Shown: piece by piece, positions 32,415 through 46,222 of the stretch
Layout of the letters: each line of letters begins with the position of its first letter
How positions within the stretch are numbered: the first letter of the stretch is position 1
Assembly: GCF_004365165.1 (NCBI RefSeq)
Contig: NZ_SOCH01000002.1
Coordinates: 1 to 64,000, forward strand
Direction of reading: 5' to 3'
From: Metamycoplasma hyosynoviae
Lineage (GTDB): Bacteria; Bacillota_I; Bacilli_A; Mycoplasmatales; Metamycoplasmataceae
DNA length: 64,000 nucleotides
The notes under the pieces: model-generated
Databases searched by the model: none
Seen by the model: only the letters and a program-made list of their open reading frames with translations
Told to the model about the DNA's origin: nothing
Program-made: the position numbers and the translations under genes

Positions 32415-33167
32415 TTAAAATTTATGCAAATTTTTTAATGATCATAAATAATAAGAAATTGCAGTGGGTTTATTTAAAGATAGATTAAAAATAAATAATG
32501 AAGTAATTAATAATACTAAATTTGAAGGAATGTCTTCTTGATTGAGGCTATATTTTAAATAACTGCAAAGTTCTTGAATGTATGTTGCAATTTTTCTTTT
32601 ATCTTCATAATTAGGAGAAAGTTTTGCAGCTTTATAATCTTCTTCGAATTCTTCTATAATTTGTGCAAAATTAATTTTTAGTTCTTCTTGAGGTTCGGCT
32701 ACTAATTCTAAAAGTGATTGGTTTTCCTTATTTCATTTATTTAATAAATAGTAGTTTTTGATTATGCGGATGTGAAATAACGCTCCATCAAAAATTAAAT
32801 AAATTAGAAAAATTATAGGTAAGGATAAATATTGAATATAAGAAGATGGTTTTGAATTTTCATAATGAATAATAATTGAAAATAAAATGGTGACTAATAA
32901 AGTGCAGATGCAAAGAATAATATATTTAAGTAAATGAATAAAGAAAACTTTTTTAAATTTAATTTTTAGTACTTCAAAATAAGAATCATTTATTCTAAAT
33001 TTTTCTTGAAGAGAAGATTGTAAGTCATAGTTTTCTTTAATCATTAAAAAATGGGGATTATTTTTCAATTTTTTAATGATGTTATTAGAAGTTAAAACTG
33101 TTGCAATATATAAAACAGTTGCCAGTATTGCAAGAACAATAAAGATTGTAAATGTTGAATTTTTCAT
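32415..33167 (-). CDS. uncharacterised membrane protein downstream of pepC
   Basis: A 250-residue protein. Three hydrophobic helices: FTIFIVLAILATVLYIATVL at the N-terminus, LLKYIILCICTLLVTILFSIII and YLSLPIIFLIYLIFDGALF, then a cytoplasmic-looking C-terminal domain of about 90 residues with a long acidic helix (AEPQEELKINFAQIIEEFEE). ATG 33167 is the only ATG before the first helix, but no SD is visible. A TTG at 33218 would overlap pepC. Family not recognised. Confidence 0.65.
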
Positions 33168-33210
33168 AAAAATGGTTTGAATATAAAAAAACCTAAACGA
33201 ATTTAGATTT

Positions 33211-34542
33211 TTAAACAATTAAATCAAAAGGATCTAATTCGATAGCAGGTTCTTCTAAACCTTTTAATGCTTTTTCTGATAAATATTTTTTGTCAACAAT
33301 AGCTTCATAACTATATTCATCAAATCATTTATCACTCATTGAAAATATTCCTTTTTTACCTATGTCATCACCTCAACTATTTTCAACTTTTCAGTTAGTA
33401 ATAGTTCCATCTTCTTTTATATTAACTCCAACTAAGTTCATAGCATGGCTTATAAAAGAAGCTTGCATTTCAAATCTTTGTTTTTTGCTAAAGGGTAAGG
33501 TTTTGGTTAAAGTTAAATCAGTAACATAGACATTTTCATCCATAATACCCAATTTTCTTTCGCTAGAAGCAGTAACATCACAACCATATCAAACTGCTTT
33601 ATTATCTTTCAGTGAAGCAATGATTGCCTGTTTTTGTTCTTCTAAAGGAATGTTTAACGCTTGCATTCCTATTCCTTCATACATACTTTTTACATATTTA
33701 CTATGTAGTAATCTGTAATAAGGATGAATTTCTCTAGGATCTGAAATGATAGTGATTTTGTTTTCTAAAACTTCAGCTATATATTTTTCATAAAATTCTT
33801 TTGGAGTTGATTTGATGGTAAAGTATTTTTTATCTTTATCACGATATGAAAAAGTAAATTCTTCTGGTGGAAGTCCTAATGATTTAACTAAAATGCTATA
33901 AGTGTCTTGCAAGGCCTTATCACGAAGATCATAAATTTCAGGAGTTAATTGATTTCTGTTTTCCTCAAATATTTGACGCATTTGAACAACATATGCTTTT
34001 AGTCTTAAATTAATTTGCTCGAACATAAATGAAGTTGATGTACTTTGAAAAGTTTCAGGCATTGAAGCTTTTGGTAGTATTCCATATTTTTTAACTAAAT
34101 CAATAAATCATTCATAATATCCGCCATCACTTATAGGATCATGATTGAAACGTTGGAACAATCTATCGGTATAATCTAATTTCAAACCTTCTTCAAGCAT
34201 AAAGTTTAAATAAGTGTTTGCTTTTTCCAAATAGTCATAAAAACCAATGTAGTTTTGTGATAGTTCAATGTTTTCTACATTTAATTTTTCCATTAAAGCC
34301 AAACGAGCCATATTTAAAGAAGCAAAAATTCAGCATCTTCCACTATTTTTTTGGTTAGTTATTTGACCCACTTTGGTTTCAATTGAAAATTCAAAGTCAT
34401 GTTTATTAACTACATCAGCATTTAAAGAAGAAGATGCAATTCCATTTTTTAAAATTGAATTTTCAATAATTTTGTTTGCCTTATCTTTAAGATAAGTTTT
34501 TCTTAATGATTTTAATAAATCTTTATTAATTAAATTGTTCAT
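33211..34542 (-). CDS. pepC: aminopeptidase C (bleomycin-hydrolase family)
   Basis: A 443-residue papain-fold (C1B) aminopeptidase. Active site: TNQKNSGRCWIFASLN (Gln and Cys; Trp is UGA), His in ISHAMNLVGV and Asn in WKVENSWGDD. C-terminal residues DPFDLIV project into the active site in this family and confer aminopeptidase specificity. It degrades peptides imported by Opp. It follows the ABC-F gene by 11 bases and probably shares its transcript. Confidence 0.95.
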
Positions 34543-34553
34543 ATTTTATCCTT

Positions 34554-36167
<1,614 letters not shown>

Positions 36168-36200
36168 ATTTTCTCCTTTTATAATAGACTTGACTTTAAA

Positions 36201-36235
36201 AAATAAAGCACAACTTTAATAATTGTACTTTATTT
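36201..36235 (-). terminator. terminator of the 2247-residue SGNH lipoprotein gene
   Basis: AAATAAAGCACAA (36201-36213) pairs with TTGTACTTTATTT (36223-36235), the single non-Watson-Crick position being a G-U wobble in the minus-strand transcript. It lies 21 bases after the stop and upstream of the ABC-F gene. Confidence 0.75.
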
Positions 36236-36256
36236 GCAAACAATTGGTAAAAATAT

Positions 36257-39200
36257 TTACTTGCCATTGTTATCCATATCTTTCTGTAGATAACCTCATT
36301 GCAATAATTTGGCAATTAATACTATATTTTTCTTCTTATGATAAGTTGTATCTTCTTTTTCATAATTTATGATAAATGAAATTATTGAATCTTCAGAATG
36401 TTTTGCAAAATTCTTAAATTCTTTACTTCTTGAATCTTGTCCATCTGCATAACCTGCAAAGAAATGTTTGTCATATCCAATACCTTCAGTTGAAAACCAA
36501 CCACCAGAAGTATATTTCATACCAACAACCAAACCATCATTGCCCGTTTTATAGAAACCAATAAATTTCTTCTTTAAATCATTTCTACTTAAGGCTTTAG
36601 TGTAAGCAAATTCAATACCTTTTGATATGAAGTTTTCAGGATAAGCACCAAGAACAAGTTGTAATCCACTATCAGGTCAGAATTGATTTAAGTCCATATT
36701 AGAAAATAGCATCATAGTTATAGCTGCATAGATTCTAGAAGTTGCTCTATAACCAGGTAATTTTTTAATTATTTTATTCAAATCATCTTTGCTGTATTTT
36801 TTGTCAGAAACACTATGAATAAATTCTTTTATTGACGGCATAAAGATTGAACCAATCAATTTGTCTGCGCTTATTAGACTTATTAATTCAGCACCATCTC
36901 CGACTTGAAAATCAATTTTTAGATCTTGAACTTCTTCGTAAGTTTCACCATTTCTATTTTGTCTACCATATCTTCTAATAGATCTAATTGCTTTTGGCAA
37001 TAATCATCTAGATTTAACATTATTTTTTATGTCATTAAAGTTTTCTTGGGCTTTGGTTTTAAATTTACCACCAAATAAAAATGAATATATTCCTGAATCT
37101 AAACTAAATATGCTTGCTTCGAAAATGTAATTTATCATATTTGTAAATGCTTTTGAATCAATATTCTCAAACAATTTCACGATGTTATCTTTATATTTAG
37201 ATACAAGCGTTGGCAAGTGAATTGCATTTTCTTTATCTTTTGTTATAAATTTGATAGCACCAAGAATAGCTTTATTTTTAATTTCTTTAATTTGATCTTT
37301 AGCTTTAACATTGACTTCTTTTAATTTATCAAATACATTGTCAAGTATTGTGTTGAATAAAGTATTTTCTATAATTACAGCTTTAAAGAAAGTATCAACA
37401 AATTTTTCAATAGTATGTTTATTATTTTCAATTACGTTCTTTCTATAATGTTCTTGATCGTTAGATCACATTTTGGTTAGTATAACATCTATTTGTTTTG
37501 CTAATAAACTTTGATTGTCGTTGAAAAGTTCTTTTATAAAATCTTTAAATTTTGTTTTTAAATCACTAACATTTCCAGCACTTGCTATGGTTTTAACAAC
37601 ATCTATTCATCTTTTAGCAGTTTTTAAATTTTCAGCTGAATCAAATAAAATTCTAATAACATTTTCTAATAACTCAGAAGTTTTAGAGTTTTTAATAATA
37701 AATTTAATTAGATTTTTAGTAGTTTCTTGTGTTGCCGGATCATCATTAATCATTTGAACTACTTTAAATTTATTTAAGAAAGTTTCAATTTTTGTATCAT
37801 CTGAACTAAATGCTTGAAAAATTTCTTTTATTAGTTTTGTAACATCTTCTTTTGATTCTTTAATTTGTTGCTGGTTTAACACATTTACCAAGAATGGTAC
37901 AGAATATAATTTTCCAATAAAATCAGGTTTAGAAAGTTCTTGTGTAATTTTTGAAGGTTCTTCAACATTATCTAAAACAATGTCAAATACATAATCATAA
38001 ATAGATTTATCATCTATTTTGATTCCTTTTAGTATTTCGAACATATTTTGAATTAATTTCTTAAAAAACGCATCATTGTCAGATTTTAATTCAATACTTG
38101 TATATTCTTTGAAGTTTGCTTTAATCAATCTAACTAAAATTTCTTGATTTTCAGTTTTTGTTACAAAATCTTTTCCAATTTCTTCAATTTTAGATTTAAT
38201 GTAATCTTTTTCTTTTTTAACAAATTTGACCAAAATTTCTCATAGATTGGTTATTGATAATCCTTGATAATGAGTAATATCAGTGTTAATCTTTGAGATT
38301 ATGTCAAATATGGTATCATAAATTTTTTGGTTGTCAAATATAGATTTAACAACTTCTACAAGTTCTGATTTTGAAACAAATTTAAGGATACTTTCTGGAA
38401 GTTTATCTACTAATGGAGCAGCACTGGATTTTAAAATGTTTTTGATAGCATTAACTACTTCTTGTTTTTTGAATGAATTGATGTTATCATTAATAAATTT
38501 GATTATAGTCTCAAATTTGTTTAATTCTTTGAATTTCTCTTGAGTAGTTTTAAATATTGATTCTTTTACTTTTTCAATATTTAAACCATTATCGCCAATA
38601 GCTTTAATACCTGCTTTTAGAATTTCTTCAACCACTTTAAATTGTTCATTTGCTTTTTTAGCAATCTCAGGAAGTAGATTTGAAATTATTACTTTTAAAT
38701 CAGATTCTTCAACATTAAATGGTGAAGGAATAATTCCTTTAACCACTGAAGCTAAAACAGCTTGAAGTGAAGGTTTACGTAAAATAGCTTCTATATTATT
38801 AGATATAAATGAAATAACTTCATTGAAACTATCAGCATTAGAAAATGCTGCTTTTACAAAATCATCAAATGATTTAATAGTTGAAATTTTGCTTTCAATA
38901 TTTTTAACAATTGCAGATAATGATTTTGTAAATAATTCTTTAATTTTTCCACTTACAATAAATTGATTAATAAAGTGAGTTAGTTTATCTTCGTTTAGAT
39001 ATTTTTGAAGTTGGGTTTTTAAAGAAGTTGGAATTATTTCTCATATAAACTTAGTCAAGAAGTTTGGTTTAGTTTCATCAGTAATTTGAAGTGCTTCTTT
39101 TAAAGTATCAAAAATTTTGTCTACAAATTCTTTTTCATGACCTTTGATCATTGAAAGAATTTTGGTAATAACTTTTACTGAAAAATCTTTTGCAAATTTA

Positions 39201-42200
39201 GTAAAGTCAAATGATGAGATATTTTCTTCAAAATATCTTAATAGTCATCTCATTCCATTTTTTAGTACAGAATGTTTATCTTCTAAGCTAATAATAATTT
39301 CAATAAATTTGTTTAGAAGTTTTTCAAAGTTTTCAACTAATATTTGGTTTTTTAATTTAGGGAATTTAGTTTCTAAATATCCTTTAACAAAAGTAGTAAA
39401 AATCTTTTTGTTTTCAGCATCCTTAATTAATTTCTTAATTAAATCAACAACTTTATCAGGAACATTCTTATAGAATTCAGAATCTTTTCCAATTAGCTTC
39501 TTAATTATTATTGCTTTATCAAAAGTTGATAAATCTTCAAATGTTAATGGATGTACTAGATAATAAATAGTTTCTGCTGAAAGTGTGGTAATACTATCAT
39601 CAGCATAAAGTTTATCAAGCATTTGTTTGATACTTCCATTTGCTAGTAATGCATTAAGTTCAGGATTATTTAACTTCTTCAAGTAATTAATAATTCAAGA
39701 TTTTCCACCTGTCATTATGTCTTCGCTTAATAAGTCTTTAATTACAACTTTAACCTTATCAACCGAACCAAAGAATTCTTGTTTGATTGTATCAAATAAT
39801 CTCTTGTAAAGAGTTTCTGCGGGTTGATTTGGATCTAAAATATTTTCAACAACTATTAAAATAGTTTTCTTTAAGAATTGTTGCTTATCATCTAGATTTA
39901 CACATAAGGTAAAGAAATTACGAATTAAAACAGAAATTTGTTCTCCTGAAATATGTTCCATAAACGGAACATTAGCAAATTTTGTTTTAATTAGTTTTCC
40001 GAATACATTGCTAATATTATGATCTTGAATTAGATTTTTTCTAATTAAATCTTTCGCTAAATTAATTGGACTTAAATCATTTGAATTTAGCACTCTTTCA
40101 ATTAATTCTTTCGGAGTGGCAATACCATCTAGATTCAAGTCTCTTGCTAAAATAACATTTTTTAGATACTCAGAAATTCTAGTGATGTTATTGTCTGAAG
40201 TTAATTTATCATAAATGCTTTGAATTTCAGTTTTTGACAAAATTGAAGTTAAAAATGGTGCGTTTTCCAATTTTTCTTTTGCACCTGATTTATTTAAACC
40301 AAATTTAATCAAGTTTTTAAATAGTTGTTGCAAAATGGTTTGGTAAGTTTTTAAATCTTCTTCACTTGACATTAATTTCAAAATTTCAAGTCCTTTTTCA
40401 AACGAACCAAAAGTTTTTGAAATACCCGAAATAAATATTTCTTTAAATTTGTCAAATTTAAATTCAAAACCATTTTGAGCAATTTCGCCGATCATAGCTT
40501 GTGCTAGTACACTTGAAACTGAGAATTTATTTTCAAATTTTATGAATAAATTTGCAAAAGCACCAATTATATGTTTAACACCAGTTTCATTGATTCCTTC
40601 TAAAAGAGGAGCAAATTCTGGATTTGTGGTGATGAATTTAGTTGCGGCCCTTACTATTATCGGATTAATATCTGGTTTAGAAATAATTTCTTGGAATAAT
40701 TTAGTAAATGATTTTTCAATTTCACTATTTTGAGCTTGGTTAGAAAAAATAGCTTTAATTAATTCTGAAAATGAAGTAACTTTATCAAATGCTTCTTGTG
40801 GATTTAATGCTTCATTTCCTGCAGTTAGAAGTGATTTAATTGAAGTTCCAAATAGTTTTGGTAAATTATCTGAATGAAGGATTTCTTTTAAAAGCAAAAC
40901 AAAATCCTTTCTGTCTATAAACTTATTGTACTTATCTTCGAATTTAGTTGCGATAAATTCGATTAAAGCATTTAGTTTATTGCCAGAAAGGGCATTTTTA
41001 ATAAAACCTTCGATAGCTTTTGCAAAACTATCTTTAAAGTTTTTTGTAAAATTAGAAGCTAAAAACTCTTTTAATAATTCTAAAAGATTTTCCTTCTTAA
41101 GGAAAGTTTCATTAAATAATTTAATAATATGTTCTTTTTTAAGAACTTTAACACCCGTAACTCCATCTTTATCTCAGTCAGTTTCAATTAAAAGTTTTTG
41201 GAAGTTATCTAATTGCTGGTTAATGTATTTAGATTTTTTCAATCATTTAACTAATTCTCTTGTAGCAGCTTCTCCATTCTGCTGAAAGAAACTTGGAATG
41301 TTAGCATCTGGATCAAGTTTTTGTAAATAATCTCAACGCTGACTTTTTACTAAAATTGAAATAATGATCTCAGTAATTTGATCATCGGTGAAACTTCTAA
41401 ATCTTCTTGAAATATTTGTTAATGAAATATGAGATTTTACAGAATCATATATTTCATCTTCATCATATAATTTTTTAAGTGATTCTTCTTTATTCTTACC
41501 AAACACTGATTTATAAAAATCAGTGTAATCATCACTATTAAGTTCAATAAATTGTTGGTGGCTATTAGCATAATCATCAAAATAAGAATCAGTTCAACCA
41601 AAACGTTTCAAGATAGCTTTACTAATACTTGAATTAGTTAATTTTAAAAATGCATCAGTAGCAAGTTTTTTATATCCTGCTATTGTTGGGTGTAAATCTA
41701 AAAATACAGAAGTTAGTTTTTCTTGATTTTCGGCTCAGAATTCATTATCAAAAATATTTACAAAACTTACATTAGAAACTTTTGAAGTTCTAACTCCATC
41801 ATAAATAGCACTAGTAAGTGGAGATATTAAATAATTAATTAAATCTTTACCTTTAATCATTGATTTAACACCATCAGGTAAAAAATCATAAAGTGAAACT
41901 AAAAATCTTAAAAATGGTGCGGGATAGTTAAATATTGCAATATTAGTATTTGGGTTAAGTTCACTAATTTTTTGAATTAAAACCTTTAATCTAGCTGAAA
42001 TTTCAGCTTTTGCTTTACTAATAAACTCAGTATAAAAACTTAAAAGTGACAAAAAGTCTATTGGTTTGCCTTGTTGTGAGGCTTCAATCATTTTTTCAAG
42101 AACTTGTTGTAAATTTGATGCTCGCAATAATGAATTAAAAAATCTAAAGAAATCATTAGCACCCAGTGTTAAAGTAATTAAATTTGAATCTTTAATTTCT

Positions 42201-43000
42201 TTAACTAATTGTTTTTTGAATTCAGTTTTATCTGTATATCTTCCATCAAAAGTATGTTGATATACACTTTCTTCATTTTTGAAAATATCAGGATTAGCTG
42301 AAATGTATTCAGCGTCAAGTAAATCCAATCATTCTAAAATAGTAGAATTAGATGTAGCAAAGTTATTAAATTTTTCAACTCTATTTGCTTTATCTTTGTT
42401 TAAAAAATGTGCTAAATATACTGGATATGACATTCCTGAAAGCGAACCATCAGAATTTAGTGTTCCCTGGTAATCTTTATCAAGAATGCCAGTAAATCCC
42501 GCTGTAATAGAATCACCTAATGCTAAATATCTAACACGTTCATCTTTTTTAATGATATTTTTTGATTTTTGAACTTCAAGTTGCTTTGGATTAGAAGGAG
42601 TTTGTGGGTTTGGATTGTCACCTTCTGGATCGGGTGATTGTGACAACTTAAAACTGTTAAGAGTTGATTTTAGAAGTATTGAAACATTATTTGTTTTTTT
42701 ATTTTTTAGTTGATAGTACACATCAACTGTACCTTTTGAGTTATTAGCTTCTAGTTTAATAACTTCGCAGGTATATTTTAAAGCATCATAATTATAAAAC
42801 TTGACTTGTTCTTTAGTTAGTTCAGAAGCTTTGATTTCTGATTTATTTGGAATCTCATGAATTTTTACGTTCTGGGCGATTTTATTTAAATCATCTTCAC
42901 GGCAAGAACAACTCATAGTTAAAAGAGTTGTTGTTGCAGAAGTAAAACCTAATGATGATAATATCATTAAAAGTTTTTTGTTTATTTTGCTATTACTCAT
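36257..43000 (-). CDS. giant SGNH/GDSL-hydrolase lipoprotein
   Basis: A 2247-residue frame, checked codon by codon in the segments between long UGA-bounded blocks and found uninterrupted. Signal and lipobox LLTMSC (Cys31); residues about 40-120 resemble a Lipoprotein_17-type module. The SGNH domain follows: RYLALGDSITAGF (Ser164), TLTLGANDFF, NYPAPFLRFL and DLHPTIAGYKKLA, so nucleophile and terminal D-x-H are kept. The remaining roughly 1,700 residues are Lys/Leu/Phe-rich helices in a repetitive arrangement, with two EF-hand-type loops (DWDKDGVTG at 41144-41179; DLNLDGIATPKE at 40106-40141). Expected outside the cell, acting on esters such as host or medium lipids. Last gene of a three-gene run from 46044; 32 bases after the coiled-coil gene. 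Confidence 0.88.
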
Positions 43001-43022
43001 AAAGTTCTCTTTTTAAATTTGA

Positions 43023-43044
43023 AAGGACATTTTTAAATGTCCTT
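43023..43044 (-). terminator. short hairpin overlapping the stop codon of the 43033 gene
   Basis: AAGGACATTT (43023-43032) and AAATGTCCTT (43035-43044), 10-bp arms and a 2-base loop. It spans the TAA and precedes a weak T/A run, only 23 bases before the giant lipoprotein ATG. It may attenuate transcription or affect coupling rather than terminate fully. Confidence 0.5.
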
Positions 43045-43605
43045 ATATTCTTTTAACAATCAAGCTTCGTAGTTGTTACGTACTATTTCAACTTCTTTAT
43101 AAGCTGCATGTCACAAACTTTTTGTCATTTTATTGTCTTTACGCAACTTTTCAATGTTGTCATATGTTACACCAAGGGGTGTAAATATTCTCTTCAAGTT
43201 TAATCCAAGCGAAACATTTTTTAGGAATAAATCATCATGTTCTTTCTTGGATTTGTTGTACTCTTTTTGAGTTTTTTCAATATCTTTATTAACTGCTTCA
43301 AGTTCTGCTTGCAAAGTTGCATCATTAGGTGATTGCTTTAATTTTTCATTAATTTCGTCTTTTTTGGTTACAAGTTTTTTAACTTGAGCATCTATATCTT
43401 CATATTTAATCTTAAGCGCACTTACTTCTTTATCACGTTTATCATAAACTTCTTTATGCGTCTTTTGAAATCCAGATAGTTTTTGAATTAAGGTTAATGT
43501 TTTTAATTTAGGCCCATGAATTACTACAACTGAAGTTACAGTAATTATTGCAGCAGATGTAATTGGTACTAGTGTAGCTGTTAAAATTCTTCAATTCTTT
43601 AACAT
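43033..43605 (-). CDS. membrane-anchored coiled-coil protein
   Basis: A 190-residue protein. The N-terminal hydrophobic segment WRILTATLVPITSAAIITVT (residues about 5-24) anchors it. The rest is a long charged coiled coil (KVYDKRDKEVSALKIKYEDI and AELEAVNKDIEKTQKEYNK) and a C-terminal helical tail. The ATG lies 10 bases after the preceding stop with AGGTAA as SD, so expression is coupled to the 809-residue lipoprotein. No family recognised; a spacer or partner for the neighbouring lipoproteins is inference. Confidence 0.7.
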
Positions 43606-43614
43606 TGCAGTTAC

Positions 43615-46044
43615 CTATTTTAATAGTTTCACCGCAACGTTATAGAATGTTTTGTATCCAGTACCTAAATCAATAATTGGAGCACCTAGTGATCATATTG
43701 CTTCTTGAAATGCATTACCTTTCTTTGCTGTTTCAAGATGGTAAAGATGTCTAATTCTTTTATGATCTTCTTCGTTTGGATATCATTTTTCTCAGTGCTT
43801 ATCATTATGATCATCTTGTTCATCAATTAATTGTTTCCAAATTAGCATTACTGGAGCTAATTCATTTTTCATTAGTTTTTCTGGATCAGAAATATCAATT
43901 GATGTTATTTTTTCAAGTTCTGCTTTAACTTTTGGGATGATACTTTCAACAGGGGGAGTTTTATTTGGATTACCATAAACTTTATCAATATAGTATTGAG
44001 TATTTCATTCTATAAATTCTTCCAAACATTCTTTACTTACTGCATTTTTCATTACTTCATTATTACGTAGTGAACCAAAAAGTATTGAGTAAGTTTTTTC
44101 AACAACTGGGGCAAATTTTGTAATTAGATCTGAAAGTGAATTTGCAATAACTTTAATTTTTCTATTTATTGCTTTACTTAAGAAATCAAATCCTTCACTA
44201 GCATCATCTTTTAGTTCAAATGCGCCTTCTAAAATAACAGTTGTCATAGTATTTATAAGTTCAACAAAACCAAACAGTGCATCTTCCATAATTTTGCTAT
44301 CACTTGAACTAAATTCTAATTTGATTATAGCTTTTGTAAATTGATCAAATAATGTAGATATAGTTTTCTTTTGCGAATCAAGCAAAATTTTAAATGCATC
44401 TTTCATTTCAATCGGATTGTTTGATGCTGAAATTAATTTTTCACCATAACTTTCCAATTTTTCTTCAACTTCATGAATAGCACGTTCTTTAGCTCTAGAA
44501 AGTGCATAAGAAATTTCATAAGTGTTGATGAAATTTTTAATTTTGATGTTGTCTTGAATTTTCTTTAAATCTGCAATTTGTTTATTTAAATCTTCAGTTT
44601 TTGACAAAGGCGAACTTAGAAGTTCGCTTGCTTTTTTCAAGTTTTCTTCAATCTTCAAACCAAGTTTTTCAATTTCTTCATTTTCTTCTGCTTTATCTAA
44701 TTTTGAATTTAACTCGTTAGTTAAATCTCTTAAAGTTTCAAAACTATGTAATCAATCAAAGTTTTTAACTAGTAAATAGAAGTTAGACATTTCCAGTTTA
44801 ACTTCAAGAATGTCTTTTATGCTTTTTCTTTCTTGTTCAATAGATTTTTTAGCTTTAGTAATTGCAGCTTCTACATAATCTATATAAACTTTATTTTTAG
44901 AATCATTTTTCTTAGCAATTAGATCTTTATAATTTTGAAGAAGATTAGGATAAATAGGATTTACATTTTCAGGTTTATCTGAAAATAAAACTTTTAAAAC
45001 ATCAGCAGTTTGATTAATTTGTTCGTCAGTGATTTTTTGAATTATAGAACTAATTAAATTAGCATAAACTGCTTTCTTTTCTTCTTCTGTTCCATTTTGG
45101 AGTTTATTTGATAGTTCAGAAGTTAGTTCTACTTGATACTTAGTTTCAACTGATGACTTTACAGCTTCATATTTTTCTTTTAAGCTTTTATCTTTGTTAT
45201 CAATTTCAGCTTTGATTAGTTTTTCTAAAAGTTCTAAATTTTCTTTGATGTGAATATATATTAAATGATTTTCAAAGAAGTTGTTGGTTAGTTTTTCTTT
45301 AGAAGATATGAAAATTTCATTAGCAAGTTTTAGTAATGATTCAGAAATATGAGTTTTTTCAGTTACAACTGTTTGCTTTCAAAACTCATTTTCCATATAA
45401 TCATTTACAAGTTTTTTAGAAGGTTCAGTAACTTTTATGATTGTTAATTGATAAATATCATCAAATAATTTAAACTTAGCTTGAATTTTAGAAAGTTCAT
45501 CAGCACTTCAATTTTCTTTTTCTAAAAAAGAAGTCAGATTTAATTTGTTGTAATCATCAAATTTTTGAACAAAGGCATTTTGGTCAATTAAAGTTTTGAA
45601 TGTATCTGAAATTACTTCTCAATACATTTGATTTTTTATATAAAATTCATCAATAAAAAATAATCTATCTTTAATTACTTTTTTAATTTCAAGAATATTT
45701 TCTTTGATTTTGTTTTGTTGCTTCACTCAATTTTCGTAAGTTAATTTGGTTAATTTTTTATCATGTTTTACTTTTTCAATTAAAGATGCTAATGATGATT
45801 TAGTAGCTGATGAAAGTTTTGAAATATTTTCTAAAACGTTTTGTTCTTGAAACTTGATTTCAGGAGCTGTGTTTAATAGATTATTACTTTCATTAGAAAT
45901 TAATTGTAGTTGTGTTTGGAGTTCATCTACTGCTTCTTGATTAACTTCTGCATCATTCCCACATGATAGTGACATTAAAGGTAAAGCTACCACACTAGAG
46001 GGTAATAATGAAGATATTAATAAAATCTTTGTTTTTTTATTCAT
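43615..46044 (-). CDS. 809-residue helical surface lipoprotein
   Basis: The lipobox MSLSC (Cys28) follows a normal signal (MNKKTKILLISSLLPSSVVA). The mature protein is almost entirely helical, Lys/Glu-rich, with long heptad-like stretches and scattered UGA tryptophans. No catalytic motif is recognised. The frame was read through without a UAA or UAG. AAGGAGAAATAAT gives a strong SD. Its promoter lies just downstream of a T16 tract (A16 on the plus strand, 46114-46129). It heads a run with the coiled-coil protein and the giant SGNH lipoprotein and is divergent from a second SGNH gene. Confidence 0.8.
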
Positions 46045-46113
46045 TTTATTATTTCTCCTTAAAATATATAAAACCTATGTTCTCAAAAATTTGTTTAATT
46101 TTACTATAAATAT

Positions 46114-46129
46114 AAAAAAAAAAAAAAAA
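46114..46129. repeat. A16/T16 tract in a divergent promoter region
   Basis: Sixteen adenines on the plus strand. On the minus strand the T16 is followed by ATATTTATAGTAAAAT, the likely -10 region of the 46044 lipoprotein gene. Homopolymers of A/T next to the -10 box are the phase-variation switch in the vlp genes of M. hyorhinis. Confidence 0.75.
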
Positions 46130-46153
46130 GGTTTGGAATATTATTAACAGTGT

Positions 46154-46179
46154 TATCATTTTAACAAGTTAAAATGATA
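46154..46179. promoter_or_regulatory. 12-bp perfect inverted repeat upstream of the plus-strand SGNH gene
   Basis: TATCATTTTAAC (46154-46165) and GTTAAAATGATA (46168-46179) with a 2-base centre. It is too compact for an efficient terminator loop and sits 44 bases before the ATG, so an operator is plausible. Confidence 0.6.
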
Positions 46180-46222
46180 GTAGAAATGCAAGCTTTTCTG
46201 CTTCCCAAAAAGGTAAATAATT

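Noticed and set aside
36257-43000. Many separate small genes from 36257 to 43000
   Set aside because: All pieces share one frame and are separated only by UGA codons. No UAA or UAG was found between them, so it is one gene under code 4.
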